DNA of 6,319 bases from an uncultured Flavobacterium sp. (GTDB lineage: Bacteria; Bacteroidota; Bacteroidia; Flavobacteriales; Flavobacteriaceae): assembly GCA_946886675.1 (NCBI GenBank), contig CAMPIZ010000103.1, forward strand, positions 1-6,319, written 5' to 3'. A program made the translations under genes and the position numbers. Below are positions 1-6,319 of this stretch, piece by piece. Below the pieces are notes generated by a model. The model did not search any database. It was not told where the DNA came from and was given only the letters and a program-made list of their open reading frames with translations. How positions within the stretch are numbered: the stretch's first letter is position 1; every line of letters starts with the position of its first letter.

Positions 1-608
1 GTGTAGTACAAACTCCGGAGGAAGCAGCTGCTTATGGCAGTCCGGTAGGTTCACTTAAGTTTGCTGACCTTGACAGTAATGGGGTTATCGATGAAAACGA
101 TAAAACTTTCCTTGGAAGCCCAATACCAAATGTTACCTATGGGTTTGGTTTTGGAATCGAATATGCAAGTGTAGACTTTGCGATGGATTTCCAGGGTGTT
201 GCAGGTAATGAGATATATAATTTTAACCGTAATGCACGCTTTGGTAATGAAAACTGGGATAAAGATTTTGTAGATAACCGTTGGACACCAGACAATCCAT
301 CAAATACATACCCTGCTCCAAACTCAGATCAGCAGTCTTCAAGGCCAAGCTCATTTTATGTAGAAAAAGGAGATTATTTCAGAATTCGTAATATACAATT
401 AGGCTATACAATACCACAAACATTTATGGGTAAAGCAGGTATAGACAGGCTAAGGGTATATGTAAGCGCCCAAAACCCATTTACTTCGTTTGATTATAAT
501 GGATTCTCTCCTGAACTGGGTAACCAGAATGTTGAGAATATGGGTATTGATAATAACGTTTATCCGCTTTCGGCTGTTTACAGCTTTGGCGTTAACTTAA
601 ACTTCTAA
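1..608 (+). CDS. SusC-like TonB-dependent outer-membrane transporter, C-terminal part (5' end outside window)
   Basis: The frame is open from base 3 to the TAA at 606-608 and gives 201 residues of a protein that normally has about 1000. It is the end of the SusC/RagA beta-barrel, which imports glycans across the outer membrane with energy from TonB. What is visible is the family signature near the last extracellular part of the barrel: an acidic DxDxNGxIDxxD stretch (66-101), then a Gly-x-Pro-x-Pro-Asn-x-x-Tyr-Gly turn, then the FQGVAGNEIYNF block (from about base 189). Further on are the strands YFRIRNIQLGYTIP and LRVYVSAQNPF, and a chain end in Phe (FGVNLNF) as expected for an outer-membrane barrel. 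An internal ATG at 183 is not the start, because clear family homology continues upstream of it. susD follows after 5 bases, the invariant order of these pairs. The substrate cannot be read from this part; it is inferred from the downstream enzymes. Confidence 0.95.
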   Translation, partial: VVQTPEEAAAYGSPVGSLKFADLDSNGVIDENDKTFLGSPIPNVTYGFGFGIEYASVDFAMDFQGVAGNEIYNFNRNARFGNENWDKDFVDNRWTPDNPSNTYPAPNSDQQSSRPSSFYVEKGDYFRIRNIQLGYTIPQTFMGKAGIDRLRVYVSAQNPFTSFDYNGFSPELGNQNVENMGIDNNVYPLSAVYSFGVNLNF

Positions 609-613
609 TAAAA

Positions 614-2035
614 ATGAAAAAGATAGTACTTACTTTAACAGCTTTAGCGGTTTTATGGTCATGTAATGATGATTACCTTGATATAAGCCGTGAAGACAAG
701 ATTCCTGTAGATCAGTTTTTCCAGGATGAAGATGATGCCGTGGCAGCTACAAATGCCATGTATACAAACCTAAGATCCTGGGAGGTGGCAGCTTTTGCTT
801 CTTTCATTATAACAATAGCATCAGATAATGCAGAGAAAGGAAGTTCTCCTGGGGATGCCTCTTTCTTTAATGATATAAATAACTTTACTTATACTTCATC
901 GGCGTTTATTATAAACGATTACTGGAAAGGGCAGTGGAGAGGGGTTAACCTGGCTAATCAGGTTATCACAAATATTCCGCCTATAGAAATGGATGAAAAC
1001 CTTAAAAACAGGCTTTTAGGTGAAGCACATTTTATAAGAGCGCTTCATTATTTTAATCTGGTAAGAACATTTGGCGGCGTGCCTGTTTATGATGGCCTTC
1101 CGGCAGATGGAAATTATAATGTACCAAGGAATACAGAACAGGAAGTATATGAGTTTATAATTGCCGATCTTACTTTTGCAGGCAGTAACCTGCCGGCATC
1201 TTATGATGCAACAAATTTAGGCAGGGCAACAATGGGAGCTGCAAAGGCATATCTTGCAAAAGTTTATATGTACCAGGAAAACTGGGGGCAGGCACTTACT
1301 CTTACTAATGAAGTGATGGGTATGGGATATGATCTTCTGGAAGACTATAACAGCGTTTTCCGTATCCCTAATGAAAACAGTGTAGAATCTATTTTTGAAG
1401 CTCAGGCTACTTATGTAGATGGTAACTGTGATTTTTCAAACAGTCAGTATTCTGAGACACAGGGTGTAAGAGGTCAGTATGGATGGGGCTTTAATGTACC
1501 TACACAGGACCTTGCCGATTTCTTTGAAGCTGGTGATGAAAGAAGGGATGCTACAATTATTTTCCGTGGTGAGACTACTCCGGAAGGAGACTTTATTAAT
1601 GAAACAGGGGACAATCCTATGTATAACCAAAAGTCTTATGTACCGTCAGGACTTTTAGGAAACTGTTCACCGGGATCAGAGCAAAATATCCGCCTTATGC
1701 GTTTTGCTGAAGTATTGCTAATTAATGCAGAAGCTGCAAATGAGATGGGTGATACAGATTTGGCACTATCTTCTCTTAACAGGGTAAGGAATCGTGCAGA
1801 ACTTGCTGATTTTGATTCTGCAGACCCTACAGCTATTAGAGCTGCAATATGGAGAGAAAGAAGAGCAGAACTTGCTATGGAAAGTGACAGGTTTTGGGAT
1901 GTTGTACGCCAGGGCAGGGGCGAAGAGGTATTTGGCCCGCTTGGTTTTTCAGCAGGAAGGAACGAGGTTTTCCCAATACCTTTTGAAGCCATTAGTTTGA
2001 GTAATGGGGTTTTAACCCAAAACCCCGGTTATTAA
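614..2035 (+). CDS. SusD/RagB-family surface glycan-binding lipoprotein
   Basis: This is a complete 473-residue protein of normal SusD length. It forms the lid on the SusC barrel and captures oligosaccharide at the cell surface. A short lipoprotein signal peptide ends in LWSC with the lipidated Cys at residue 17. The next residues are NDDYLD; acidic residues directly after the Cys match the surface-export signal of Bacteroidota lipoproteins. Family landmarks are the TPR-type helix block GEAHFIRALHYFNLVRTFGG (136-155) followed by VPV, the C-terminal SusD domain with RFAEVLLINAEA (363-374), NRVRNRA (389-395) and RRAELAMESDRFWDVVRQG (416-434), and the ending VFPIPFEAI...QNPGY. The mature chain has only two other cysteines, 272 and 351. 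The ATG lies 5 bases after the susC stop in an A-rich leader without Shine-Dalgarno, as usual in this phylum. The last codons carry an inverted repeat (2006-2026). The proposed ligand, beta-1,2-glucan, is inferred from the neighbouring GH144 gene. Confidence 0.96.
   Translation: MKKIVLTLTALAVLWSCNDDYLDISREDKIPVDQFFQDEDDAVAATNAMYTNLRSWEVAAFASFIITIASDNAEKGSSPGDASFFNDINNFTYTSSAFIINDYWKGQWRGVNLANQVITNIPPIEMDENLKNRLLGEAHFIRALHYFNLVRTFGGVPVYDGLPADGNYNVPRNTEQEVYEFIIADLTFAGSNLPASYDATNLGRATMGAAKAYLAKVYMYQENWGQALTLTNEVMGMGYDLLEDYNSVFRIPNENSVESIFEAQATYVDGNCDFSNSQYSETQGVRGQYGWGFNVPTQDLADFFEAGDERRDATIIFRGETTPEGDFINETGDNPMYNQKSYVPSGLLGNCSPGSEQNIRLMRFAEVLLINAEAANEMGDTDLALSSLNRVRNRAELADFDSADPTAIRAAIWRERRAELAMESDRFWDVVRQGRGEEVFGPLGFSAGRNEVFPIPFEAISLSNGVLTQNPGY
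2006..2026 (+). repeat. Perfect 8-bp inverted repeat (hairpin) in the last codons of susD
   Basis: GGGGTTTT (2006-2013) is separated by five bases (AACCC) from its exact reverse complement AAAACCCC (2019-2026). In RNA this could form an 8-bp stem with a 5-base loop. A smaller competing hairpin, GGGT/ACCC with a 4-base loop, sits within the first arm and loop (2007-2018). The stem ends 7 bases before the susD stop codon and 25 bases before the next ATG. A T5 run occurs at 2045-2049, but it is 18 bases past the stem, too far for a standard intrinsic terminator. It may be an mRNA processing or stability element, or a product of coding constraint on the conserved Asn-Pro-Gly-Tyr ending. Confidence 0.5.
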
Positions 2036-2051
2036 TAATATAACTTTTTAA

Positions 2052-3422
2052 ATGAAATATCTGGTATTTATACTTTTAATACTTACCGGTTGTGGTTCAA
2101 ATGGATCATCTTCTAAAGAAGACGGTCCTGAAACCACACCCCCCACACCGCTAAGCGATGAACAGCTTGTTGATTTAGTCGAGAAAGAAACCTTTAAATA
2201 TTTTTGGGACTATGCCGAGCCGAATTCAGGTATGGCACGTGAGCGTTACCATCCCGACGGTAATTATCCGCAAAACGACGCACATGTAGTAACAACCGGC
2301 GGTTCTGGTTTCGGGCTTATGGCTATCATCGCAGGTATAAATCAGGGATACATAACCCGGGAAGAAGGAAGGGAAAGATTGAATAAAATAGCCAATTTTC
2401 TTGAGACTGCCGACCGTTTTCATGGTGCATGGCCACACTGGATAGATGGCAATACAGGAGATGTAAAGCCATTTGGACAAAAAGATAATGGCGGCGACCT
2501 TGTGGAAACTTCTTTTCTTACACAGGGCATGATATGTGTAAGGGAATTTTTTAAAGATGGAAATGAGCAGGAACAGGCTCTTGCTGCAAAGTATGATAAC
2601 TTATGGAAAGGAGTAGAGTGGGACTGGTATACAAATAATCAGAATAAACTGTACTGGCATTGGTCTCCACAATACAACTGGGAGATGAATTTTCCGCTGG
2701 AAGGCTATAATGAATGTCTAATAACTTACGTTATGGCAAGTGCATCGCCTACCCATACAATAGAACCTGAAGTTTATCATGAATGCTGGGCCAGAAGCGG
2801 AGGTATAGTTTCTGCCGCTACAAAATATAATATTCCCCTTATCTTAAAGCATAATGGAGCTGAATTTAGCGGAGGACCTTTATTCTGGTCACATTATTCT
2901 TATTTAGGTTTAGACCCACATCAGCTTACCGATCAATATGCCAACTATTGGGATGTAAATTATAACCACACAAAAATTAATTACATGCACTGTGTGGAAA
3001 ACCCTAATAATTATGAGGGATATGGTGAGAATTACTGGGGACTTACTGCATCATATACACGTAATCAGGATGGTAGTGTAGGCTACACAGCACACATGCC
3101 TTCTAACGATAATGGGGTTATATCGCCTACTGCAGCAGTGAGTGCCATAGTTTATATGCCAACAGAATCTATTGCTGCGATGCGTAATTTTTATGAAAAT
3201 TATAAGTCTACTATATGGGGTCCTGCAGGTTTTTATGATGCACACAGTGCAGAATACAATAACTGGGCAGCCAGAAGGTATCTTGCAATAGACCAGGGGC
3301 CAATGGTGGTAATGATAGAAAATTATCGTACGGGCCTGTTATGGGAATTGTTTATGAATGCTCCTGAAGTACAGGACGGGCTGTTAAAGCTTGGTTTCCA
3401 TTCAGGTAAATACGGATTTTAA
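2052..3422 (+). CDS. GH144-family beta-1,2-glucanase lipoprotein (Pfam 'glycoamylase' family PF10091)
   Basis: This is a complete 456-residue protein. It starts with a lipoprotein signal (LILTGC, lipidated Cys14) and a Ser/Pro/Thr-rich linker to about residue 34, then one (alpha/alpha)6-barrel domain. Family motifs are seen in order: GGSGFGLMAIIAG (83-95), RFHGAWPHWIDGNTG (122-136), KDNGGDLVETSFLTQGM (144-160), LYWHWSP (200-206), GYNECLITYVMASASPTH (218-235), FSGGPLFWSHYSYLGLDP (272-289), YWGLTAS (328-334), NDNGVISPTAA (352-362) and LAIDQGPMVVMIENYRTG (411-428). From memory, the Chitinophaga pinensis GH144 endo-beta-1,2-glucanase uses D135, D139, E142 and E211. Here D145, D149, E152 and E221 have identical spacing with a +10 shift. 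Characterised GH144 enzymes cut beta-1,2-glucan, either internally or by releasing sophorose from the chain end; I cannot tell which applies. The common label 'glucoamylase' does not mean starch is the substrate. No acidic residues follow Cys14 directly, which favours a periplasm-facing anchor. The gene begins 16 bases after susD. Confidence 0.9.
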   Translation: MKYLVFILLILTGCGSNGSSSKEDGPETTPPTPLSDEQLVDLVEKETFKYFWDYAEPNSGMARERYHPDGNYPQNDAHVVTTGGSGFGLMAIIAGINQGYITREEGRERLNKIANFLETADRFHGAWPHWIDGNTGDVKPFGQKDNGGDLVETSFLTQGMICVREFFKDGNEQEQALAAKYDNLWKGVEWDWYTNNQNKLYWHWSPQYNWEMNFPLEGYNECLITYVMASASPTHTIEPEVYHECWARSGGIVSAATKYNIPLILKHNGAEFSGGPLFWSHYSYLGLDPHQLTDQYANYWDVNYNHTKINYMHCVENPNNYEGYGENYWGLTASYTRNQDGSVGYTAHMPSNDNGVISPTAAVSAIVYMPTESIAAMRNFYENYKSTIWGPAGFYDAHSAEYNNWAARRYLAIDQGPMVVMIENYRTGLLWELFMNAPEVQDGLLKLGFHSGKYGF

Positions 3423-4126
3423 TGAAAATAGTAATTAAAGCAGCTGTTTTCGCATTGTTGTTTAGCTTACCTTCTTTTGCCCAAACAGTAAAAGAAGGTT
3501 CCTTTTCAACAGAAATAAAGCAAAAGAAACAGCTTAACTACCTCCTTCATGCCCCGGAAGACATAAAGGCAAAAAAGCCTCTTATTGTTTTTCTGCATGG
3601 TTCAGGTGAAAAAGGTAGTGATCTTGAAAAGGTGAAGGTTCATGGACCTTTTAAATATTTAAAAACGAATAGGCTGGATGCTTATGTACTGGCGCCGCAG
3701 TGTCCTGAAAATGAATACTGGGATGCAGAAACCCTGTACAGGCTTATTCAGAATATATTGAAAGTAAATAATATTGACGAAAAACGGATATACCTTACCG
3801 GCCTTAGTATGGGCGGCTGGGGAGCGTGGAATCTTGCTTTTGCACATCCCGATATGTTTGCGGCTTTAGTACCCATAGCCGGATTTGTAGACAGGGTGCC
3901 TTTAATAGAAAACTGCAAAGTTAAAGATATTCCTATCCGTATTTTTCATGGTTTGCTTGACGATGTTGTTGATGTAAACGAATCGGTAAAAATTTATAAA
4001 AAGCTAAAGCCCTGCAGTACCGATATTGAGCTTACAATTTTTGACGATGCCAACCACGACAGCTGGACCAGGGTATATGATAACCCTGAGATTTATGAAT
4101 GGATGATGAAACAGTTAAAGCAGTAA
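3422..4126 (+). CDS. Secreted alpha/beta hydrolase, putative carbohydrate esterase (COG4099 / phospholipase-carboxylesterase type)
   Basis: This is a complete 234-residue protein, the usual size for a single alpha/beta-hydrolase domain. A cleavable signal peptide ends at SFA|Q (Ala20), with no lipobox, so the enzyme should be soluble in the periplasm. The fold's elements are visible: the oxyanion-hole strand LIVFLHGSGEKG (54-65), the APQCPENEYW segment (91-100), the nucleophile elbow GLSMG with Ser129 followed by GWGAWNLAF, the acid Asp180 in FHGLLDD (175-181), and the catalytic His212 in DANHDSW. The triad is therefore intact. Relatives include feruloyl- and acetyl-esterase-like proteins and proteins labelled predicted peptidase or phospholipase; sequence alone does not give the substrate. 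Its ATG shares a base with the upstream TAA (TAATG, 3420-3424), so it is probably translationally coupled to the GH144 gene. That context suggests action on the same glycan, for instance removal of succinyl or other acyl groups; this is inference. Confidence 0.88.
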   Translation: MKIVIKAAVFALLFSLPSFAQTVKEGSFSTEIKQKKQLNYLLHAPEDIKAKKPLIVFLHGSGEKGSDLEKVKVHGPFKYLKTNRLDAYVLAPQCPENEYWDAETLYRLIQNILKVNNIDEKRIYLTGLSMGGWGAWNLAFAHPDMFAALVPIAGFVDRVPLIENCKVKDIPIRIFHGLLDDVVDVNESVKIYKKLKPCSTDIELTIFDDANHDSWTRVYDNPEIYEWMMKQLKQ

Positions 4127-4165
4127 CATCAGCCAAAGAAACAGAATACAATTTTTTATTATAAA

Positions 4166-6319
4166 ATGAAATACACAAAAACCGCATTACTATTATTAGC
4201 TTTTTCACTAAGTGTACACGCTCAGAACAAAAAAAGCGACAAAAAAATCAAACCCCGTGAAGAGTTTGTAACAGAATTGATGGCTAAAATGACCATTGAT
4301 GAAAAAATTGGCCAGACGGTTCAGTTTACTGCCGATGGTACTGTTACAGGCCCTAAAGCCGGTGTTAATTATATTGAAGAAATTAAAAAAGGAAATGTAG
4401 GCTCTATACTTAATGCTACAAGTGTAAAGTATACCAGGGAGCTTCAGAAAATGAACCTTGATAACTCAAGGCTCAAAATTCCTTTACTGTTTGGATATGA
4501 TGTTATACATGGCTATAAAACCATTTTTCCAATTTCATTGGGAGAGGCAGCTACATGGGATACAGAAGCAGTAAAACTTTCCGCACAGGTAGCAGCTGCA
4601 GAAGCAGCCTCAGGTGGCGTGCACTGGACATTTGCACCTATGGTTGATATTTCACGTGATCCAAGATGGGGCAGGGTATCAGAAGGTTCAGGCGAAGATA
4701 CTTACCTGGGTATACAGTTGGCTGTTGCACGTGTAAAAGGTTTTCAGGGAACAGATCTTTCCGCCACAAACACTGTATTGGCCTGTACCAAACACTTTGC
4801 CGCTTATGGTGCAGCAGAAGCAGGAAGGGATTATAACACAGTTGATATGAGCGAGAGGGTGCTTAGAGAGACCTATCTCCCGCCTTTTAAAGCTACTGTA
4901 GATGCAGGAGTGGGCACTTTTATGACCTCGTTTAACGAAATTGCCGGTGTACCTGCGACAGCGAATAAATTTTTATTGCGCGATGTACTTAAAGGCGAAT
5001 GGAATTTTGATGGCTTTGTAGTAACAGATTATACTGCAATAAACGAGCTTATACCACATGGTGTGGCAAGAGACTCTGTACATGCCGGAGAGCTTGCACT
5101 TAAAGCAGGTGTAGATATGGACATGGTAGGCGCCATTTACATGAAAAACCTAAAGCAGCTTTTAAATGAAGGAAAAGTAACCGAAGAGCAAATAAACGAT
5201 GCATGCCGCAGGATACTTAATGCTAAGTATGACCTTGGGCTGTTTCACGATCCTTACCGTTATAATGACGAAAAAAGAGAGAAAGAAACCATTAATAAGA
5301 AAGAATATCTTGATGCTTCGCTGCATGTAGCAAAAGAGTCTATGGTATTGCTTAAAAATGATAACAATATTCTTCCGTTAAACAAGAACCAAAAGGTAGC
5401 CTTCGTAGGGCCGCTTGTTAGCGATGATTATAATATAATAGGTTCATGGGCTGCTTCGGGAGACAGAAATGGTTTTGCAGTAAGTGTCGAAGAAGGTGTT
5501 GCAAAAATTGCAGGCAAAAATAAAGTAACCTTTGATAAGGGTGTAGAGATTGTTGATCCTAAAAGGGATATGATGCAAAAAGCCCTTGATAATGCTGCAA
5601 AAGCAGATGTTATCGTTGCTGTAATGGGAGAGTTCGAAAATATGAGCGGTGAAGCCGCATCTCGTACTAATATAGATTTGCCGGGTATACAAAAAGAATT
5701 TTTGACGGAGCTTAAAAAGCTTAATAAACCAATTGTTTTAGTACTGCTTAACGGAAGGCCGCTTACACTTAGCTGGGAAAATGAGAATATGGCCGCTATT
5801 CTTGAAGCCTGGTGGCCAGGTACTATGGGTGGAGATGCTATTGCCCAAACCCTGTATGGTGAAAATAACCCAAGCGGTAAACTACCTATGACGTTCCCTA
5901 GAAATTTAGGACAGATTCCACTTTATTATAACCATAAAAATACCGGAAGGCCTTACCTGGGTAATGGTGATCCTGAACAAAAATATAAATCAAGATATAT
6001 AGATGTTGATAACAGCCCATTATATCCTTTTGGTTACGGGCTAAGCTATACTACATTCAACTACTCAAACTTTAAAATTTCTTCTAAAAGCATAAACTTT
6101 AATGATAAGCTTAAAGTAACTGTTGATGTTGCCAATACCGGTAATTATGACGGCGAAGAGGTAGTACAGTTGTATATAAGGGATATGGTAGGAACTGTAA
6201 CCAGGCCTGTAAAAGAACTGAAAGGATTTAAAAAGATAGCGCTTAAAAAAGGTGAAAAGAAAACTGTGGAATTTGAAATTTCTGCCGATGACCTTCGCTT
6301 TTATAATATAGATATGGAT
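4166..6319 (+). CDS. bglX: GH3 beta-glucosidase, BglX type, periplasmic (3' end outside window)
   Basis: The frame is open for 718 codons to the window edge, and family length suggests about 30-40 residues are missing. A signal peptide ends at VHA|Q (Ala19) with no lipobox, which fits a soluble periplasmic enzyme. The first domain (about 35-355) is the GH3 TIM barrel, with YDVIHG (111-116, Asp112 at the glucose site), DISRDPRWGR (161-170), KHFAAYG (209-215) and the nucleophile Asp288 in GFVVTDYTAIN. The second GH3 domain (about 390-610) carries MSGEAASR (493-500), with Glu496 as the likely acid/base, and PGTMGGDAIAQTLYGENNPSG (551-571). PFGYGLSYTTF (621-631) leads into a fibronectin-III-like domain that runs off the end. 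The enzyme removes glucose from beta-linked gluco-oligosaccharides. In this context sophorose and sophoro-oligosaccharides are the likely substrates, as reported for a Bacteroides GH3 from a beta-1,2-glucan cluster, though BglX relatives also take other beta-linkages. The 39-base leader (4127-4165) is A/T-rich; I see no terminator or convincing promoter in it. Confidence 0.95.
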   Translation, partial: MKYTKTALLLLAFSLSVHAQNKKSDKKIKPREEFVTELMAKMTIDEKIGQTVQFTADGTVTGPKAGVNYIEEIKKGNVGSILNATSVKYTRELQKMNLDNSRLKIPLLFGYDVIHGYKTIFPISLGEAATWDTEAVKLSAQVAAAEAASGGVHWTFAPMVDISRDPRWGRVSEGSGEDTYLGIQLAVARVKGFQGTDLSATNTVLACTKHFAAYGAAEAGRDYNTVDMSERVLRETYLPPFKATVDAGVGTFMTSFNEIAGVPATANKFLLRDVLKGEWNFDGFVVTDYTAINELIPHGVARDSVHAGELALKAGVDMDMVGAIYMKNLKQLLNEGKVTEEQINDACRRILNAKYDLGLFHDPYRYNDEKREKETINKKEYLDASLHVAKESMVLLKNDNNILPLNKNQKVAFVGPLVSDDYNIIGSWAASGDRNGFAVSVEEGVAKIAGKNKVTFDKGVEIVDPKRDMMQKALDNAAKADVIVAVMGEFENMSGEAASRTNIDLPGIQKEFLTELKKLNKPIVLVLLNGRPLTLSWENENMAAILEAWWPGTMGGDAIAQTLYGENNPSGKLPMTFPRNLGQIPLYYNHKNTGRPYLGNGDPEQKYKSRYIDVDNSPLYPFGYGLSYTTFNYSNFKISSKSINFNDKLKVTVDVANTGNYDGEEVVQLYIRDMVGTVTRPVKELKGFKKIALKKGEKKTVEFEISADDLRFYNIDMD

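Noticed and set aside
183..608. Reading the first gene as a small 141-residue protein starting at the ATG at 183
   Set aside because: The same frame is open back to base 3, and the upstream residues carry the conserved SusC DxDxNG and Tyr-Gly motifs, so this is an internal Met of a truncated long gene.
1436..1992. Minus-strand open frames at 1436-1630 and 1636-1992, and a plus-strand frame at 1794-2000
   Set aside because: They lie wholly inside susD, and their translations show no recognisable domain or natural composition.
2006..2049. Rho-independent terminator after susD
   Set aside because: The stem is inside the coding sequence and the T5 run is 18 bases past it, so the U-tract is not adjacent. 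The closely spaced downstream genes also argue for read-through.
2199..2206. TATTTTTG, a match to the Bacteroidota -7 promoter element TAnnTTTG
   Set aside because: It lies inside the GH144 gene and encodes conserved Lys-Tyr-Phe-Trp residues. No TTG element stands at the expected distance upstream, and no gene start follows it.
2052..3422. Starch-degrading glucoamylase
   Set aside because: The Pfam name is historical. The motifs and active-site spacing match GH144 beta-1,2-glucanases, and the neighbours are GH3 and SusCD without GH13, GH97 or GH31 genes.
2226..3847. Minus-strand open frames at 2226-2480, 3051-3245 and 3659-3847
   Set aside because: They are antisense to well-supported GH144 and hydrolase genes and have Cys/His/Ile-rich compositions typical of antisense reading.
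4127..4165. Separate promoter or terminator before the GH3 gene
   Set aside because: The 39 bases are A/T-rich but hold no inverted repeat. The nearest -7-like string (TACAATTT at 4147) has two mismatches and sits too close to the ATG.
5444..5692. Minus-strand open frame within the GH3 gene
   Set aside because: It is antisense to the second GH3 domain, where the plus strand holds the catalytic MSGEAASR motif. No homology-like features are visible.

Overview
This window is a piece of a polysaccharide utilization locus (PUL) from a member of the Bacteroidota, most likely a Flavobacterium-like species. The basis is a SusC/SusD pair, AT-rich composition, A/T-rich leaders with no Shine-Dalgarno sequence, a SusD lipoprotein signal followed by acidic residues, and a GH144/GH3 enzyme set typical of this phylum. 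All genes lie on the plus strand and nearly the whole window is coding.

Layout: (1) positions 1-608 hold the C-terminal 201 residues of a SusC-type TonB-dependent transporter, cut by the window start. (2) 614-2035 is a complete SusD-type surface lipoprotein. (3) 2052-3422 is a complete lipoprotein of the Pfam 'glycoamylase' family (PF10091), which is GH144, the beta-1,2-glucanase family. (4) 3422-4126 is a secreted alpha/beta hydrolase, probably an esterase, whose start overlaps the previous stop by one base. (5) 4166-6319 is a GH3 beta-glucosidase of BglX type, cut by the window end with roughly 30-40 residues missing. The gaps are 5, 16, -1 and 39 bases, which suggests one operon. A perfect 8-bp inverted repeat spans the last codons of susD and is the only non-coding-type signal I can support.

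Inferred joint function: SusC/SusD import a beta-1,2-glucan (sophoran), for example the cyclic glucans of Rhizobiales or similar osmoregulated glucans. The GH144 enzyme cuts the chain to short sophoro-oligosaccharides, the GH3 enzyme releases glucose, and the esterase may remove acyl substituents. The substrate rests on the GH144 assignment. That assignment is supported by an Asp-Asp-Glu-Glu set with the same spacing I recall from the characterised Chitinophaga enzyme. The esterase role is a hypothesis. I see no regulator, transposon, CRISPR array or RNA gene, and no gene outside known PUL families. The points of most interest are the esterase in a beta-1,2-glucan PUL, the apparently periplasmic location of all three enzymes, and the hairpin between the transporter and enzyme genes.
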